A stretch of DNA of 64,000 nucleotides from Mycobacteroides immunogenum (lineage in GTDB: Bacteria > Actinomycetota > Actinomycetes > Mycobacteriales > Mycobacteriaceae). Positions within the stretch are counted from its first letter, which is position 1. The number at the start of each line of letters is the position of its first letter. The stretch lies in contig NZ_CP011530.1 in the NCBI RefSeq assembly GCF_001605725.1, positions 4,650,001 to 4,714,000 of the forward strand. The letters run 5' to 3'. The notes beneath the pieces were generated by a model, which worked only from the letters and a program-made list of their open reading frames with translations, had not been told where the DNA came from and searched no databases. The position numbers were made by a program, and so were the translations under genes. Positions 1 to 8,640 of the stretch are shown piece by piece.

Positions 1-666
1 GCCGACTTCTGGATCGGTGTGCCCGCTAGCGAAGAACATCGTGTCGCACAGTCAATCGCCGCCGATCTCCCGGACGACCTGAAGCGGCTGCCCGCCTTCT
101 TCCGCACCGCACTCAGCGATCCCGCGTCGATACCCGGGTTGATCGTGCTCAACTCGGGCGGGTTCCTCCTTCCTGCCCTCACCGCGGAACGTCAGATCAA
201 CACCCGGGAGTTTCACGCGGCTGAGATCCCCGCCGTCAACGGTGTGTCGAATGGGCGCGGCCTGGCCACGATGTATCGCCCGTTGGCGCTCGACGGGAGC
301 GCCAACGGCACCCGCCTGGTCGACAAGGCTCAGATCGTGCACATGACACAGGTGAGCTCGGCGTCAGCGATCGATGCGACCATCGGGGCCCCAACCCGCT
401 GGACCCTGGGGTTTCATACAGGTATCGACAATCGGGCGCTGGGTGAAGGCAGCAGTCTCATCCTGGCGCCCGGCGCGTTCGGACATTGCGGCATGGGCGG
501 CTCGGCAGGGTTCGCCGACCCAAGCGCACGAATGTCCTTCGGTTACACGATGACCAAGCAAGGCACCGGCATTGTGGTCGATTCTCGGGCGCAGTCCTTG
601 ATCGACGCCGTGTACCGCGGCTTGGGATACCAGGACTGTGGTGGATTCTGGCTCAACCCGAACTAA
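1..666 (+). CDS. Serine hydrolase, beta-lactamase/EstB family (C-terminal part)
   Basis: The frame is open from the first base and ends with TAA at 664-666, so about 221 C-terminal residues of a longer protein are visible. Near residues 158-174 it has a GHCGMGGSAGFADP segment, which matches the H-x-G third motif and following G-F-A-D-P signature of class C beta-lactamase-like esterases (Pfam beta-lactamase family), and then SFGYTMTKQG, the usual last strand. The SxxK nucleophile motif would lie left of the window. In mycobacteria such proteins are usually esterases or peptidases of unknown substrate rather than resistance beta-lactamases. It overlaps the convergent HxlR gene by 14 bp. A GTG at 19 could be misread as the start, but the upstream frame stays open and reads as protein. 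Confidence 0.8.
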   Translation, partial: ADFWIGVPASEEHRVAQSIAADLPDDLKRLPAFFRTALSDPASIPGLIVLNSGGFLLPALTAERQINTREFHAAEIPAVNGVSNGRGLATMYRPLALDGSANGTRLVDKAQIVHMTQVSSASAIDATIGAPTRWTLGFHTGIDNRALGEGSSLILAPGAFGHCGMGGSAGFADPSARMSFGYTMTKQGTGIVVDSRAQSLIDAVYRGLGYQDCGGFWLNPN

Positions 667-1087
667 CCACTGTGTCTTCGGGCGTCAACAGACGCCCATC
701 GGCCGCCCGCAGCTCGAACCTGCGCACCGGGCGAGAGGCCGTGCGATCCACCAGGGAAACGCGCGGTTCGCCTGGGGCGAAACAGAACTCATCGCTCCAC
801 TGCCGCAGCGCGACCAGCACGGGAAACAGCCCCCGGCCCTTGTCCGTCAGCTGATACTCGTGCCGCGCGCCCACCGGAACGATCTCGAGAATGCCGTTGT
901 CCACCAACGCCGCCAAGCGCGAGGCCAGGATGTTCTTCGCGAGCCCCAGGCTTTTCTGAAATTCCCCAAATCTGCGCAACCCGTCGAACGCATCACGAAC
1001 GATCAACAGCGACCAGCCGTCCCCGACCTCGCCCAACGGGCGGGCAAGGGTGCAGCTCGATTCCGCGTGACTTGCCCGTCCCACCAT
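653..1087 (-). CDS. HxlR-family winged-helix transcriptional regulator
   Basis: The 144-residue product has the HxlR pattern: an early Cys (CTLARPLGEVGDGW), the R-R-F-G-E-F-Q turn, a recognition helix ending in ASRLAALVDNGILE, and the EYQLTDKGRGLFPVLVALRQW wing and C-terminal helix. I chose the ATG at 1087 because AAAGGAG precedes it at good spacing; the frame stays open upstream without a ribosome site. HxlR proteins are dimeric one-component regulators that often sense quinones, aldehydes or thiol stress. The gene diverges from an MFS transporter starting 82 bp away, the usual arrangement for a regulator controlling an efflux pump; that link is inference. No clear operator was found in the short spacer. 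Confidence 0.85.
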   Translation of the reverse strand: MVGRASHAESSCTLARPLGEVGDGWSLLIVRDAFDGLRRFGEFQKSLGLAKNILASRLAALVDNGILEIVPVGARHEYQLTDKGRGLFPVLVALRQWSDEFCFAPGEPRVSLVDRTASRPVRRFELRAADGRLLTPEDTVVSSG

Positions 1088-1168
1088 CGGCCCACTCCTT
1101 TGGTTGCAATATGAAACCGTTCGTGCGATGCTCAAACGGTTGCGAAGTGAAACCAACTCTACCCAGGG

Positions 1169-2410
1169 GTGCTCGTGCTGAACAGACCCGTCATTGTGTT
1201 GTTCTCGTTTGCCTGCGGACTCGCGGTGGCAACCATCTACTTCTCACAGCCGCTGTTGGACACCATTGGCGCGCAATTCTCCATGCCCACAGCACAGGTA
1301 GGCGTTGTCCTCACGCTCACCCAGATCGGCTATGCGATCGGGCTGCTCCTGATCGTGCCCCTGGGCGATATCGTCGATCAACGACGGCTCATCGTCGGCC
1401 AGACCGCGCTGCTGGCGGTATCGCTGCTGGCCACGGCATGGTCCCCCAACGCGTGGACATTCCTGGTGAGCATCACCGCGCTGGGCGCACTCGCCGTAGT
1501 GACCCAGGTGATGGTCACCTACACCGCAGTACATGCCGAGCCCGAGCGACAAGGGTGGGCCGTCGGCGTGGTCACCGGTGGAATCATCAGCGGCATTCTC
1601 TTGGCGCGCACAGTATCTGGAGCTTTATCCGATCTCCTCGGCTGGCGATCGGTCTATGTGGTGGCGGCCATCGCCGCCGTCGTGACCGCCGGAATCCTGT
1701 TGTACGCCCTGCCGCGATCCGCGCGCACGCTCACAAAGGTGCCCTATGGCCGGCTGCTGCTCTCCACGCTGCGGCTGGTGCACGACGAGCCCGTTCTGCG
1801 CTCGCGGGCCATCATCGCGATGCTTGTTTTCGCTGCCATCACCGTCCTACTGACGCCCATGGTGCTGCCGCTGACCTCCACGCCATATCGCTTGTCGCAC
1901 ACGCAAGTCGGGCTGTTCGGCCTGGCCGGAGCGGCAGGAGCGCTGGGCGCCTTCAAAGCAGGCTCGTGGTGCGACAGAGGCTGGGCCAATCGGGTGACCG
2001 GCGCCGGGCTGACCTTGATGCTGGCAGCATGGACCTTGGCGGCGACTCTGCGTTGGACACTGCTCGGGCTCGCGGTCGCGGTGGTGATCATCGACTTCGG
2101 CCTGCAGTCGGTGCATGTGGCCAACCAGAGCCTCATCTATCGGCTGGACTCCGAGCTGCACGGACGCCTCACCGCCGCCTACATGATCTTCTACTCCATC
2201 GGCAGTGCCGTCGGCGCCGCCGTGTCCACATGGGTGTACTCGATGTATGGGTGGATCGGAGTATGCCTACTCGGAGCCGTGATCAGCCTTGGCGCACTTA
2301 CTTACTGGGCCGTCTTACAGCGAACAGCCCACCAGCACCGGCTCGGGAACCAACCGGACTCCGAATGTCTGCAGGACCCCGTCGCGGACGGTGCGGGCCA
2401 GCGCCAGTAG
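1169..2410 (+). CDS. MFS transporter (drug/sugar efflux type)
   Basis: The 413-residue protein is built of hydrophobic segments compatible with 12 transmembrane helices. It opens with [19 protein letters not shown] and has a loop-2 motif LGDIVDQRR, the MFS motif A equivalent (G-D-x-x-D-R-R), after the second helix. Family members export small amphipathic compounds or sugars by proton antiport in the cytoplasmic membrane; the substrate cannot be read from sequence. The start is GTG 1169 or GTG 1175; neither has a strong ribosome site. It diverges from the HxlR regulator, its likely controller. Its last 32 codons overlap the 3' end of the convergent murB gene, and the tail after residue 380 looks low-complexity, so an ancestral stop may have been lost. 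Confidence 0.85.
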   Translation: MLVLNRPVIVLFSFACGLAVATIYFSQPLLDTIGAQFSMPTAQVGVVLTLTQIGYAIGLLLIVPLGDIVDQRRLIVGQTALLAVSLLATAWSPNAWTFLVSITALGALAVVTQVMVTYTAVHAEPERQGWAVGVVTGGIISGILLARTVSGALSDLLGWRSVYVVAAIAAVVTAGILLYALPRSARTLTKVPYGRLLLSTLRLVHDEPVLRSRAIIAMLVFAAITVLLTPMVLPLTSTPYRLSHTQVGLFGLAGAAGALGAFKAGSWCDRGWANRVTGAGLTLMLAAWTLAATLRWTLLGLAVAVVIIDFGLQSVHVANQSLIYRLDSELHGRLTAAYMIFYSIGSAVGAAVSTWVYSMYGWIGVCLLGAVISLGALTYWAVLQRTAHQHRLGNQPDSECLQDPVADGAGQRQ

Positions 2411-3478
2411 CTCTGCGGTACTACCTCCGCCGCGATGAGTCAGTGCCAGTGCATGTTTCGTGGATACTCGCACCGCCGACCGCTCCCCCGGGTACCCCTT
2501 GACGAAGCCCGCCCGTTCCACCAGCCAGCCCGCCGACAGTTTCACCCCGTCCGGGGCCGGATACTGCGGCAGCGCGGCATCGGGACCGAGGTGATCGCGC
2601 ACACGTCCCTGCACACCACCCAAATCATCTTCGGCGACAACAGGATTAGTGAAAAAAGAACCCACGCTCCAGGAATCGTGATCATCGGCGTCGAGCACCA
2701 TGCCCTTGCGCCGGCGTAGCGCAAGCACCGCCTCCCGCACAGCCAGCGCCTCCGTGCGCTCTCCTTGCGCCACACCGAGCTCCTTGGCCAGCTCCGGATA
2801 ACGGATGGGCGAACTGAGCCCGTCCGTGGACAGTCCGAACTCGACCTCCAGCACCACGCGGGCATCCGAGCCCTTGAGAATGCTGGTGCGGTAACCGAAT
2901 CCCAATTCGGCGGGCTCGTACCAGCGCACCTGACCGCTCGCACGGTCGAGCACCCGGACTCGCCGCAGCAGGGAGGCGACCTCGACGCCGTACGCTCCCA
3001 CGTTCTGCACCGGGGTGGCACCCGCGGTGCCCGGAATCCCTGAAAGGCATTCCAGCCCACCAAGACCTGCCTGCAGCGACACCGCGACCAACTCGTCCCA
3101 GTTGGTGCCCGCATCCGCCCGCAGCAGTGGCCCATCCACCGTGACACCGGCCGAGGCGATGTGCACCACCGTCAGGTCCGGCAGGTCATCGGCCAACACC
3201 ATGTTGGAGCCACCCGCGAGAAGTAAGAACGGATGACCCTCGAGCGCGGCCAGTGCACCCGTCACCTGCGAGGGGCTCTCGCACCGAATGAGCGTGGCGG
3301 CCACCGGCCCCAGTCGCAGCGTCGTCAGCGGGGCCAGCGGAGCATCATCGCTCACCACAGCGCCCAGATCCTCGATCTTCGCGCGCGTTGTTGATGCCAA
3401 CCTTTTCGGGCTTCGCGCAAGCGGCTCATCCAAGCTCACGGGCGCTAACGGTAGCCTTGCCACCCATGGCGCGCTCAT
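2315..3478 (-). CDS. murB: UDP-N-acetylenolpyruvoylglucosamine reductase MurB
   Basis: MurB reduces UDP-GlcNAc-enolpyruvate to UDP-MurNAc with NADPH and FAD in the cytoplasmic stage of peptidoglycan synthesis. The sequence shows the FAD-binding segment [11 protein letters not shown] and [12 protein letters not shown], the [20 protein letters not shown] motif, [11 protein letters not shown] with the proton-donor Ser, and the C-terminal [12 protein letters not shown] with a downstream Glu region. The ATG at 3478 gives 387 residues, but it overlaps the divergent DUF2505 start by 13 bp. A TTG at 3400 would avoid the overlap and give a length closer to M. tuberculosis MurB, so the N-terminus is uncertain. 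Neighbouring DUF2505 genes fit the conserved mycobacterial murB neighbourhood. Confidence 0.93.
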   Translation of the reverse strand: MSAPWVARLPLAPVSLDEPLARSPKRLASTTRAKIEDLGAVVSDDAPLAPLTTLRLGPVAATLIRCESPSQVTGALAALEGHPFLLLAGGSNMVLADDLPDLTVVHIASAGVTVDGPLLRADAGTNWDELVAVSLQAGLGGLECLSGIPGTAGATPVQNVGAYGVEVASLLRRVRVLDRASGQVRWYEPAELGFGYRTSILKGSDARVVLEVEFGLSTDGLSSPIRYPELAKELGVAQGERTEALAVREAVLALRRRKGMVLDADDHDSWSVGSFFTNPVVAEDDLGGVQGRVRDHLGPDAALPQYPAPDGVKLSAGWLVERAGFVKGYPGERSAVRVSTKHALALTHRGGGSTAELLALARTVRDGVLQTFGVRLVPEPVLVGCSL

Positions 3479-3969
3479 TTGACCTGTCAGTGGAGTATTC
3501 GGCGAGTGTCGAGCAAGTCCACGCGGCCTTCGCCGATGAGACCTACTGGGAGGAACGGCTGGCGGGCTCGGGGGCCGACACGGCCACGCTCGATTCCCTG
3601 AAATCCGACGGCGGAGCCCTGGAGATCGTGACCACCCAGGTGCTGCGCAGTGATCGACTACCGGGCATCGTGTCGCAGTTTCACCGGGGTGATCTGCGGA
3701 TTGTCCGTACCGAGAAGTGGAGCGCCATCTCCGGGGACGCATCCGAGGGCACTGTGCTGGGCTCGATACCGGGCGCACCCGTCACCCTGTCCGGCACCTC
3801 CCGGCTACATGCGGGCGCCAAGGGCGCCCGGCTGGACCTGACGGTCAGCGTCGAAGTCAAGATTCCCCTGGTAGGTGGGAAAATCGAGGGCTTCGTCGGC
3901 GGAAAGCTGATGGACCTGCTCTCGGCCGAGCAGCGATTTACCTCCGAGTGGATCACGAACCACGGCTAG
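3466..3969 (+). CDS. DUF2505 family protein, copy 1
   Basis: This 167-residue protein begins [20 protein letters not shown] and contains the family hallmarks: an early F-A-D-E-x-Y-W segment, a central G-T-x-R-L stretch and a C-terminal V-P-L-V-G-G-K-I-E tail. DUF2505 belongs to the SRPBCC (START-like) lipid- or ligand-binding fold; the ligand is unknown. A homologue lies beside murB in M. tuberculosis (Rv0481c, from memory). The ATG at 3466 is chosen because family homology starts there, not at the upstream in-frame ATGs. The next gene is a paralogue starting 9 bp after its stop, so the two are probably co-transcribed. Confidence 0.85.
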   Translation: MARSFDLSVEYSASVEQVHAAFADETYWEERLAGSGADTATLDSLKSDGGALEIVTTQVLRSDRLPGIVSQFHRGDLRIVRTEKWSAISGDASEGTVLGSIPGAPVTLSGTSRLHAGAKGARLDLTVSVEVKIPLVGGKIEGFVGGKLMDLLSAEQRFTSEWITNHG

Positions 3970-3978
3970 CCTGGGTCG

Positions 3979-4494
3979 ATGTCCAGACGTTCGATGTTCA
4001 CGGTGAACTTCCCGGCTCCGGCCGAGAAGATCTACCAGGACTTCGCGAGCCGGGACTACTGGGAGACCCTGATGTCGGCGTACGGATGGCTCACGCCGGT
4101 TTCCGAGATTCACACCTTCGCGGTCACCGACGGCGGCATCGACGTGGTCCTCAAACAGCACCTACCTCGCGTGTATCTGCCGCCGATCGCACAGAAGGTG
4201 ATGCTCGCCGACATGATCATCACCCGGGTGCAGCATTTCGCCCCGTTCGACCAGAGCAAAGGATCGGCGATAGGCAGCTACGGCGCCTCAGTGCCGGCCG
4301 GGCCGGGTTCCTTTACCGGAATCTGCAAGCTGTCCGACACCGATCAAGGTTCTCAGCTGAGGCTCTCCAGCACCTGCAAGGTGTACATCCCCTTTCTCGG
4401 AGGCAAGCTCGAAGATCTGATCCTGTATCACCTCAACGATCTGTTCCGGGTGGAAGAAGGTTTCATCTCCGACTGGGTTTCCAAGCACCACTGA
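3979..4494 (+). CDS. DUF2505 family protein, copy 2
   Basis: The 171-residue protein has the same architecture as its upstream neighbour: MSRRSMFTVNFPAPAEKIYQ, then F-A-S-R-D-Y-W, and a Y-I-P-F-L-G-G-K-L-E-D tail ending in F-I-S-D-W. The two are related but strongly diverged, so the duplication is old. As an SRPBCC-fold family it probably binds a hydrophobic ligand; no catalytic residues are assigned in the family. The 9-bp gap to the upstream gene supports an operon. The next gene (359-residue unknown) is convergent, so the accessory cassette begins just beyond this stop. Confidence 0.83.
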   Translation: MSRRSMFTVNFPAPAEKIYQDFASRDYWETLMSAYGWLTPVSEIHTFAVTDGGIDVVLKQHLPRVYLPPIAQKVMLADMIITRVQHFAPFDQSKGSAIGSYGASVPAGPGSFTGICKLSDTDQGSQLRLSSTCKVYIPFLGGKLEDLILYHLNDLFRVEEGFISDWVSKHH

Positions 4495-4534
4495 CCTCCA
4501 TGCTCGCGTGGAGATCTCGCGCGGAAAAGGGACG

Positions 4535-5614
4535 TCAGTAGTCCGATTCGGCGGCCAACAACTCGGCAAGGAATGCGTCATCGGCGGGGCTGCCGAGCCG
4601 GGTTCGCGCGAATGCCCGCATCCGATCGCGCAGCTCCCTGGACTCGTCCGCCCGGTCGGCGCCCACGCTGACCTTCGTCGCAGACCAGTCGGTATCCCAG
4701 GCCTTCGCCTCATCGGCGGGCTGCCCACCAGCGTCGAATACCGGAAATATCCCTCGGCCCTCGGCATCGAGCACACCAGTCGCGTGAAACGTACCGCAGT
4801 GCAACGAGACCGGAAGTCCCACTGCTGAATCCGGACCGCATAGGGCCGCGCGCAACCGCACGCTGACGATCGAGCCGGCACAGAACACCGCCCAGCCCAG
4901 GTTGTCTTCGGCAGCATCGAAGATCCCGGGCGGCACAGCGGACCACGGGATGGTCACCTCGCCATCGGCGAACGTGTCAGCCGGCCCGGATTCGTTGCCA
5001 CCGCCCGCGGCCAGCGCGTAATCCTCGCGCCGCGCGGTGCCGACGTCGCGCGTATCCCACTCGAGCCCCAGCTCGTCGGCCAGGTCTTGGCACCGTGTCG
5101 CCAGCGCACCCACTCGCGCGTCGCGATGAGAGAGCAGCGCCCCACCATGGCGTGCCAACAGCCCGCTCACGTCGGCGTCAAGGGTGTCGTCGGTGAAATA
5201 GTCCTGGGCCGCCGCGGTCAACACCGCCACCTCGGCGTCCAGCACCGCCCGGTCCAGCGCGCTGATGCCGTCGCGCGCGCTGGCCGGCCACCATCGCCTG
5301 AGCCAATGGCCCAGCGCCAACCGCCGCAGGCAGTCCGTGGAGCCGGGCAACACGGCCACCGACGGCAGCTCGATGACGTCTACGGAATCAGCATCGCGCA
5401 ATGCTTCGACGACAGCGACATGCCCCGTCTCGCCAAACACTCGCCACATCCAGTCGGCCCTGTCCGCATCGGTGAAGCTCACCACCGGAGGCCACGCCGG
5501 ATCGTCAACCGGCCACGACAACACCGCGCCGCTCACCTCGAGTACTGCCACCGCCGGAATCGGCGCCGGGTCGACTCCCGTTGTCCACAAACCTGATTTG
5601 TTGACAAGCCTCAT
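4535..5614 (-). CDS. Unrecognised 359-residue protein of the CHAT-associated cassette
   Basis: I do not recognise a family. The protein is acidic, with no signal peptide or membrane segment. The N-terminal half (about 20-190) looks alpha-helical with several Trp residues (MWRVFG, HWLRRWWP). The C-terminal half (about 220-345) looks beta-rich and could be a ligand or effector domain (IPWSAVPPGIFDAAEDNLGW, IVSVRLRAALCGPDSAVGLP). It starts with ATG at 5614 overlapping the stop of the upstream 442-residue gene by 4 bp (ATGA), so the two are translationally coupled and probably partner proteins. The pair lies on the same strand as the CHAT protease and TPR genes, separated from them by one opposite-strand gene. 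Function is unknown. Confidence 0.7.
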   Translation of the reverse strand: MRLVNKSGLWTTGVDPAPIPAVAVLEVSGAVLSWPVDDPAWPPVVSFTDADRADWMWRVFGETGHVAVVEALRDADSVDVIELPSVAVLPGSTDCLRRLALGHWLRRWWPASARDGISALDRAVLDAEVAVLTAAAQDYFTDDTLDADVSGLLARHGGALLSHRDARVGALATRCQDLADELGLEWDTRDVGTARREDYALAAGGGNESGPADTFADGEVTIPWSAVPPGIFDAAEDNLGWAVFCAGSIVSVRLRAALCGPDSAVGLPVSLHCGTFHATGVLDAEGRGIFPVFDAGGQPADEAKAWDTDWSATKVSVGADRADESRELRDRMRAFARTRLGSPADDAFLAELLAAESDY

Positions 5615-6939
5615 CCGGCGACCTGCAATTCCAACATGGCCTTGATGCGCTGCCGATGATCCAGACTCACCGAACGAGCCGCGCCCTCCAGCAGCGACCG
5701 CACCTCGTCGACGTCGCCGCAGGATTCTTGCCAGACATCACGGCCGTGCAACCGGGCCCACAACCGGCTCAGATACGGCCGCGCGAACGCCGCCAGATCG
5801 TCGACGACCTGGCGCTGCCGGGGGTGGATGGCTTCCCCCGCCGCGAGATAGCGCCGGGCGTGCATGACGTAGGCCTCTTTCACCAGCCGAGCCTGTACCC
5901 GCGCGGACAGTTCGTAACGTGTGGGTACCGAATCACCCAGCGGTCGTAGGTCCGTCGCTACCTCGACCCCGGCCACCAGCGCGGCCTGCTTGTCCTCGCT
6001 CATCAGACCCCATGGCGCGCAGGCCCTATCCACTTCCTCGGCGCACAGCATCGGAACGTCCGGCAACTCGTCACGATCCAGTGCGCGCCGCAGCGTGGCC
6101 CGCACCCGATCCACCACGCTGCGATCCATGGGCCGGTCCCCTTCGGTGTCACCATCGATCACCGGAGGCCGTTGCGGTTCAACCGAACTCAATCCGATAT
6201 CGACTATTGACCAGGGCGTCGCGGCGGTCGCGCCATGGGCGCTCGCGCCCAGGTTGTACGGCGTCGCATCGGCAATCATTGCCGTCCAAACGCGTTGGCG
6301 CGCAGTAACTTCCCGATGGTTGCCGGCGGCACCCAGCACGGTGACCAAGCCGGTGAAAAAGGGCCCGCTGATGGTGCCGTCGGGCCGCACATCACGCCAG
6401 CTTCGATCCCGCAGTTTGGCCAGTCGGACCAGTACATCCGGGTCCTCGACATGCCGGTTGAGCACCTCGATCGCCGTGCGGTCCCGCCCTCGGTGCAAGT
6501 CGTGCAGCACCTCGGCCGCGGTCTGCCGATCTCCGCCAGTTGGCACGCCCTTGGTGACGGCCAGCTCGAAACACACCGGGAAATAGAGCTCTTGGGCGTT
6601 GCCCGTGGTGATGCGCTGACTGCGCCGCTCGGCCTTGAGCATCACAAACCAGTCGGCCGCGGCACGCAACTGCGGACCGTGCTCCACGATCAGCGTGTGC
6701 ATGGCGGCGGCCACCCCGGGAGCCAGCACCGGAGCCGAGAATGCGGTATTGCTGCGGAGCCGCAGCACCAGCGGGTCGATGATCCGTTTCACGGTCCGGC
6801 GCAGCGGCCCGCCGTCATCGGTGCTGAGCACCTCGACACCCGATCCGATGGCACGCCAGGCCTTGTCGATCACGGCGCGCCGCGGCAGCGCCGATTGCAC
6901 CGTGACGGTGTCCTCGGAGGTTGCCGACCCGATACTCAC
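5611..6939 (-). CDS. Unrecognised 442-residue, probably alpha-helical protein
   Basis: No family is recognised. The product is rich in Arg, Ala and Leu with long predicted helices, especially from about 290 to 440 (RATLRRALDRDELP, KEAYVMHARRYLAAGEA, RPYLSRLWARLHGRD). A less helical region near 225-275 includes GASAHGATAATPWSIVDIG. There is no membrane segment or signal peptide. The GTG at 6939 is the only reasonable start near the upstream limit of the frame; no strong ribosome site is visible. Its stop overlaps the start of the 359-residue gene by 4 bp. It diverges from the 143-residue gene at 7014, giving a 74-bp shared promoter region. Position next to a CHAT protease suggests a substrate, scaffold or regulator, but this is inference. 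Confidence 0.7.
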   Translation of the reverse strand: MSIGSATSEDTVTVQSALPRRAVIDKAWRAIGSGVEVLSTDDGGPLRRTVKRIIDPLVLRLRSNTAFSAPVLAPGVAAAMHTLIVEHGPQLRAAADWFVMLKAERRSQRITTGNAQELYFPVCFELAVTKGVPTGGDRQTAAEVLHDLHRGRDRTAIEVLNRHVEDPDVLVRLAKLRDRSWRDVRPDGTISGPFFTGLVTVLGAAGNHREVTARQRVWTAMIADATPYNLGASAHGATAATPWSIVDIGLSSVEPQRPPVIDGDTEGDRPMDRSVVDRVRATLRRALDRDELPDVPMLCAEEVDRACAPWGLMSEDKQAALVAGVEVATDLRPLGDSVPTRYELSARVQARLVKEAYVMHARRYLAAGEAIHPRQRQVVDDLAAFARPYLSRLWARLHGRDVWQESCGDVDEVRSLLEGAARSVSLDHRQRIKAMLELQVAG

Positions 6940-7013
6940 CGTGACAAGGGTAATCGCCGCCGGCCGTACAGAAGTTGGGTTCGGTAGCAGTCGGCAGGGG
7001 CGACGCTTACGCC

Positions 7014-7445
7014 ATGACCACAGGACTGTTTCCCACGATCGCGAAAGCCTTCGGTGGATGCGCCACTATGTTCTCCGGCCGCCGGATTACCTCCGCCCGT
7101 CCGGATGAGGAGGCCGATGAGCGCCTCGTCACCGTCGAGGAATTCGCCGCCGAATTCGATCAGCTGCTGATCCGCAAACGACTGTTGACCGCGGCGCAGC
7201 GCGCCATCATCGAGCGCGGCACCCGATCCCACGGCATAGTCACCGGCGTGAGTGCCACCGGCGCGGGCCGCGAGGTGTACCTGGACCTCATGGTCAGCAG
7301 GCCAGACGGTGGCCAGTTCCCCGCGCGCGAAACCGCGGTGATACCGGCGTCCGCGCTGCCAAAAATGGCACCGGGCAGCATCATCGATGCTTACTACCGG
7401 CCCGGGGACCACAGCATCATCGCGGTCCGGGTACGCGGCGGCTGA
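7014..7445 (+). CDS. Small protein with a C-terminal OB-like beta-barrel, unknown function
   Basis: The 143-residue product has a charged helical middle (about 35-70, EFAAEFDQLLIRKRLLTAAQR) and a C-terminal half with alternating strands (GIVTGVSATGAGREVYLDL, then P-G-S-I-I-D-A-Y-Y and the final I-I-A-V-R-V). This resembles the small OB-fold-like modules common at the ends of actinobacterial accessory proteins, but I cannot name it. The ATG at 7014 follows a weak CAGGGG. It is the only plus-strand gene in the cassette, divergent from the 442/359-residue pair and ending one base before the convergent CHAT gene stop. An antagonist or sensor role is possible but unsupported by any motif. Confidence 0.6.
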   Translation: MTTGLFPTIAKAFGGCATMFSGRRITSARPDEEADERLVTVEEFAAEFDQLLIRKRLLTAAQRAIIERGTRSHGIVTGVSATGAGREVYLDLMVSRPDGGQFPARETAVIPASALPKMAPGSIIDAYYRPGDHSIIAVRVRGG

Positions 7446-7446
7446 G

Positions 7447-8640
7447 CTAGCGGACGCCATCGACGGCAAAACTCACGACGGCTGCCCAATGCAGCGGGCT
7501 GACCGCACGATCACCGTCGCGCCAACTCCGCAACCTCGCGCGCTGCCAGCGGTTCACCGCACGCCCCGCGTCCTCGCCTCGATGCGCACGGTCAATCTCG
7601 GCGACCGTATCTGCCATCGGATCGGATGTGTGCGCGCCGAATTGGTCGTATGCCGCGGTGGTCGGCAGCGACCACAGCGTCGCGGTCACCAGCTCAGCAC
7701 CGCCCAGGATCATCGCGGCAGCCAGCCCCGTCGCTTCGTCGAAGCGGTAGTCGCCTCCGGACGAGCATGCCAATAACGCCACGCGCGGCGGAATCGGAAA
7801 CTGTGCGGCCATCATGTCGGCCGCGGTCAACGGGCGGTTCTCCGCCAGATGCAGGGCGGCCCGCTCGGCGTGACCGACGGCGCCCTCCGCCGCGCTGGCA
7901 TGCCCGACATAGAACAGCCGGGAGGGATCCTGCGCGCAGGCCGCGGCAAGCCACCCGCGGTCTAGGTCGCTTCTGCGAAACAGTTCTACCGGCGCCTCCA
8001 CGGCGGGCAGCACCGGATGGTCGGCCACCAGCTCGCCGAAATGGCAGGTGAGCGCGCCCAGCACGGACGGGCGCCCCAGCACCGAACCCAATGCCGAATC
8101 CGGCCGCTGCCCGGGAATCCGCGGGTCCAGCAGCAGCACGGCGGGACCGCCCTGACGATCGCGCCATCTCACCGGACGGCGCGGAGCATGCACGATGTTC
8201 GGCGGCACCGCCATCAGGACGTCAACCAGCTCCATCAGCCGCGAACCGTCCAGCCCTGGCACGGCCAGCTGCCCCCACGGCACGCGGGCCAGTTTGGGGC
8301 TGGGAGTCACGAACAGCACGGCACGCGGCGATGACACGCACTCGGACAACAGCTTCCAGCCCTCGGCGGCGATCAGTTCCGATCCCAGCGTCCGGGCGAG
8401 TTCCCCTTCCGCTTCCGGGCTCGCGAACGCGCCTGTGGTCAACGCACGTTCGATGGCCATCAGCGATGTCTCGGATCCCACCGGCTCCGGTAACGCGGAA
8501 TCGAGTGCTTCGCAGGCCGTTTCCAGCGGCTGCTGTTCGATGGCCCACGTGACCGTTCGCGACGGCATCCCCACCACGCGCAGGCTGGCGTAGGTGGCAA
8601 TGCCGACGTCGGCGAATCGCAGCACCAAGGTATCGGTCAT
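7447..8640 (-). CDS. CHAT-domain caspase-like protease
   Basis: CHAT domains are clan CD cysteine peptidases related to caspases and separase. This 397-residue protein shows the expected catalytic pair: His in FYVGHAS (near 247) followed by Cys in RVALLACSSGG (near 292), with the family's WSLPTTAA segment shortly after. The first 100 residues form a separate N-terminal region rich in Ala and Glu. The ATG at 8640 overlaps the upstream TPR gene's stop by 4 bp (ATGA), so TPR and CHAT proteins are translationally coupled. In bacteria such TPR-CHAT pairs are often parts of conflict or regulated-proteolysis systems in which the helical repeat senses a signal; target and trigger here are unknown. 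It has no signal peptide, so it acts in the cytoplasm. Confidence 0.85.
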   Translation of the reverse strand: MTDTLVLRFADVGIATYASLRVVGMPSRTVTWAIEQQPLETACEALDSALPEPVGSETSLMAIERALTTGAFASPEAEGELARTLGSELIAAEGWKLLSECVSSPRAVLFVTPSPKLARVPWGQLAVPGLDGSRLMELVDVLMAVPPNIVHAPRRPVRWRDRQGGPAVLLLDPRIPGQRPDSALGSVLGRPSVLGALTCHFGELVADHPVLPAVEAPVELFRRSDLDRGWLAAACAQDPSRLFYVGHASAAEGAVGHAERAALHLAENRPLTAADMMAAQFPIPPRVALLACSSGGDYRFDEATGLAAAMILGGAELVTATLWSLPTTAAYDQFGAHTSDPMADTVAEIDRAHRGEDAGRAVNRWQRARLRSWRDGDRAVSPLHWAAVVSFAVDGVR

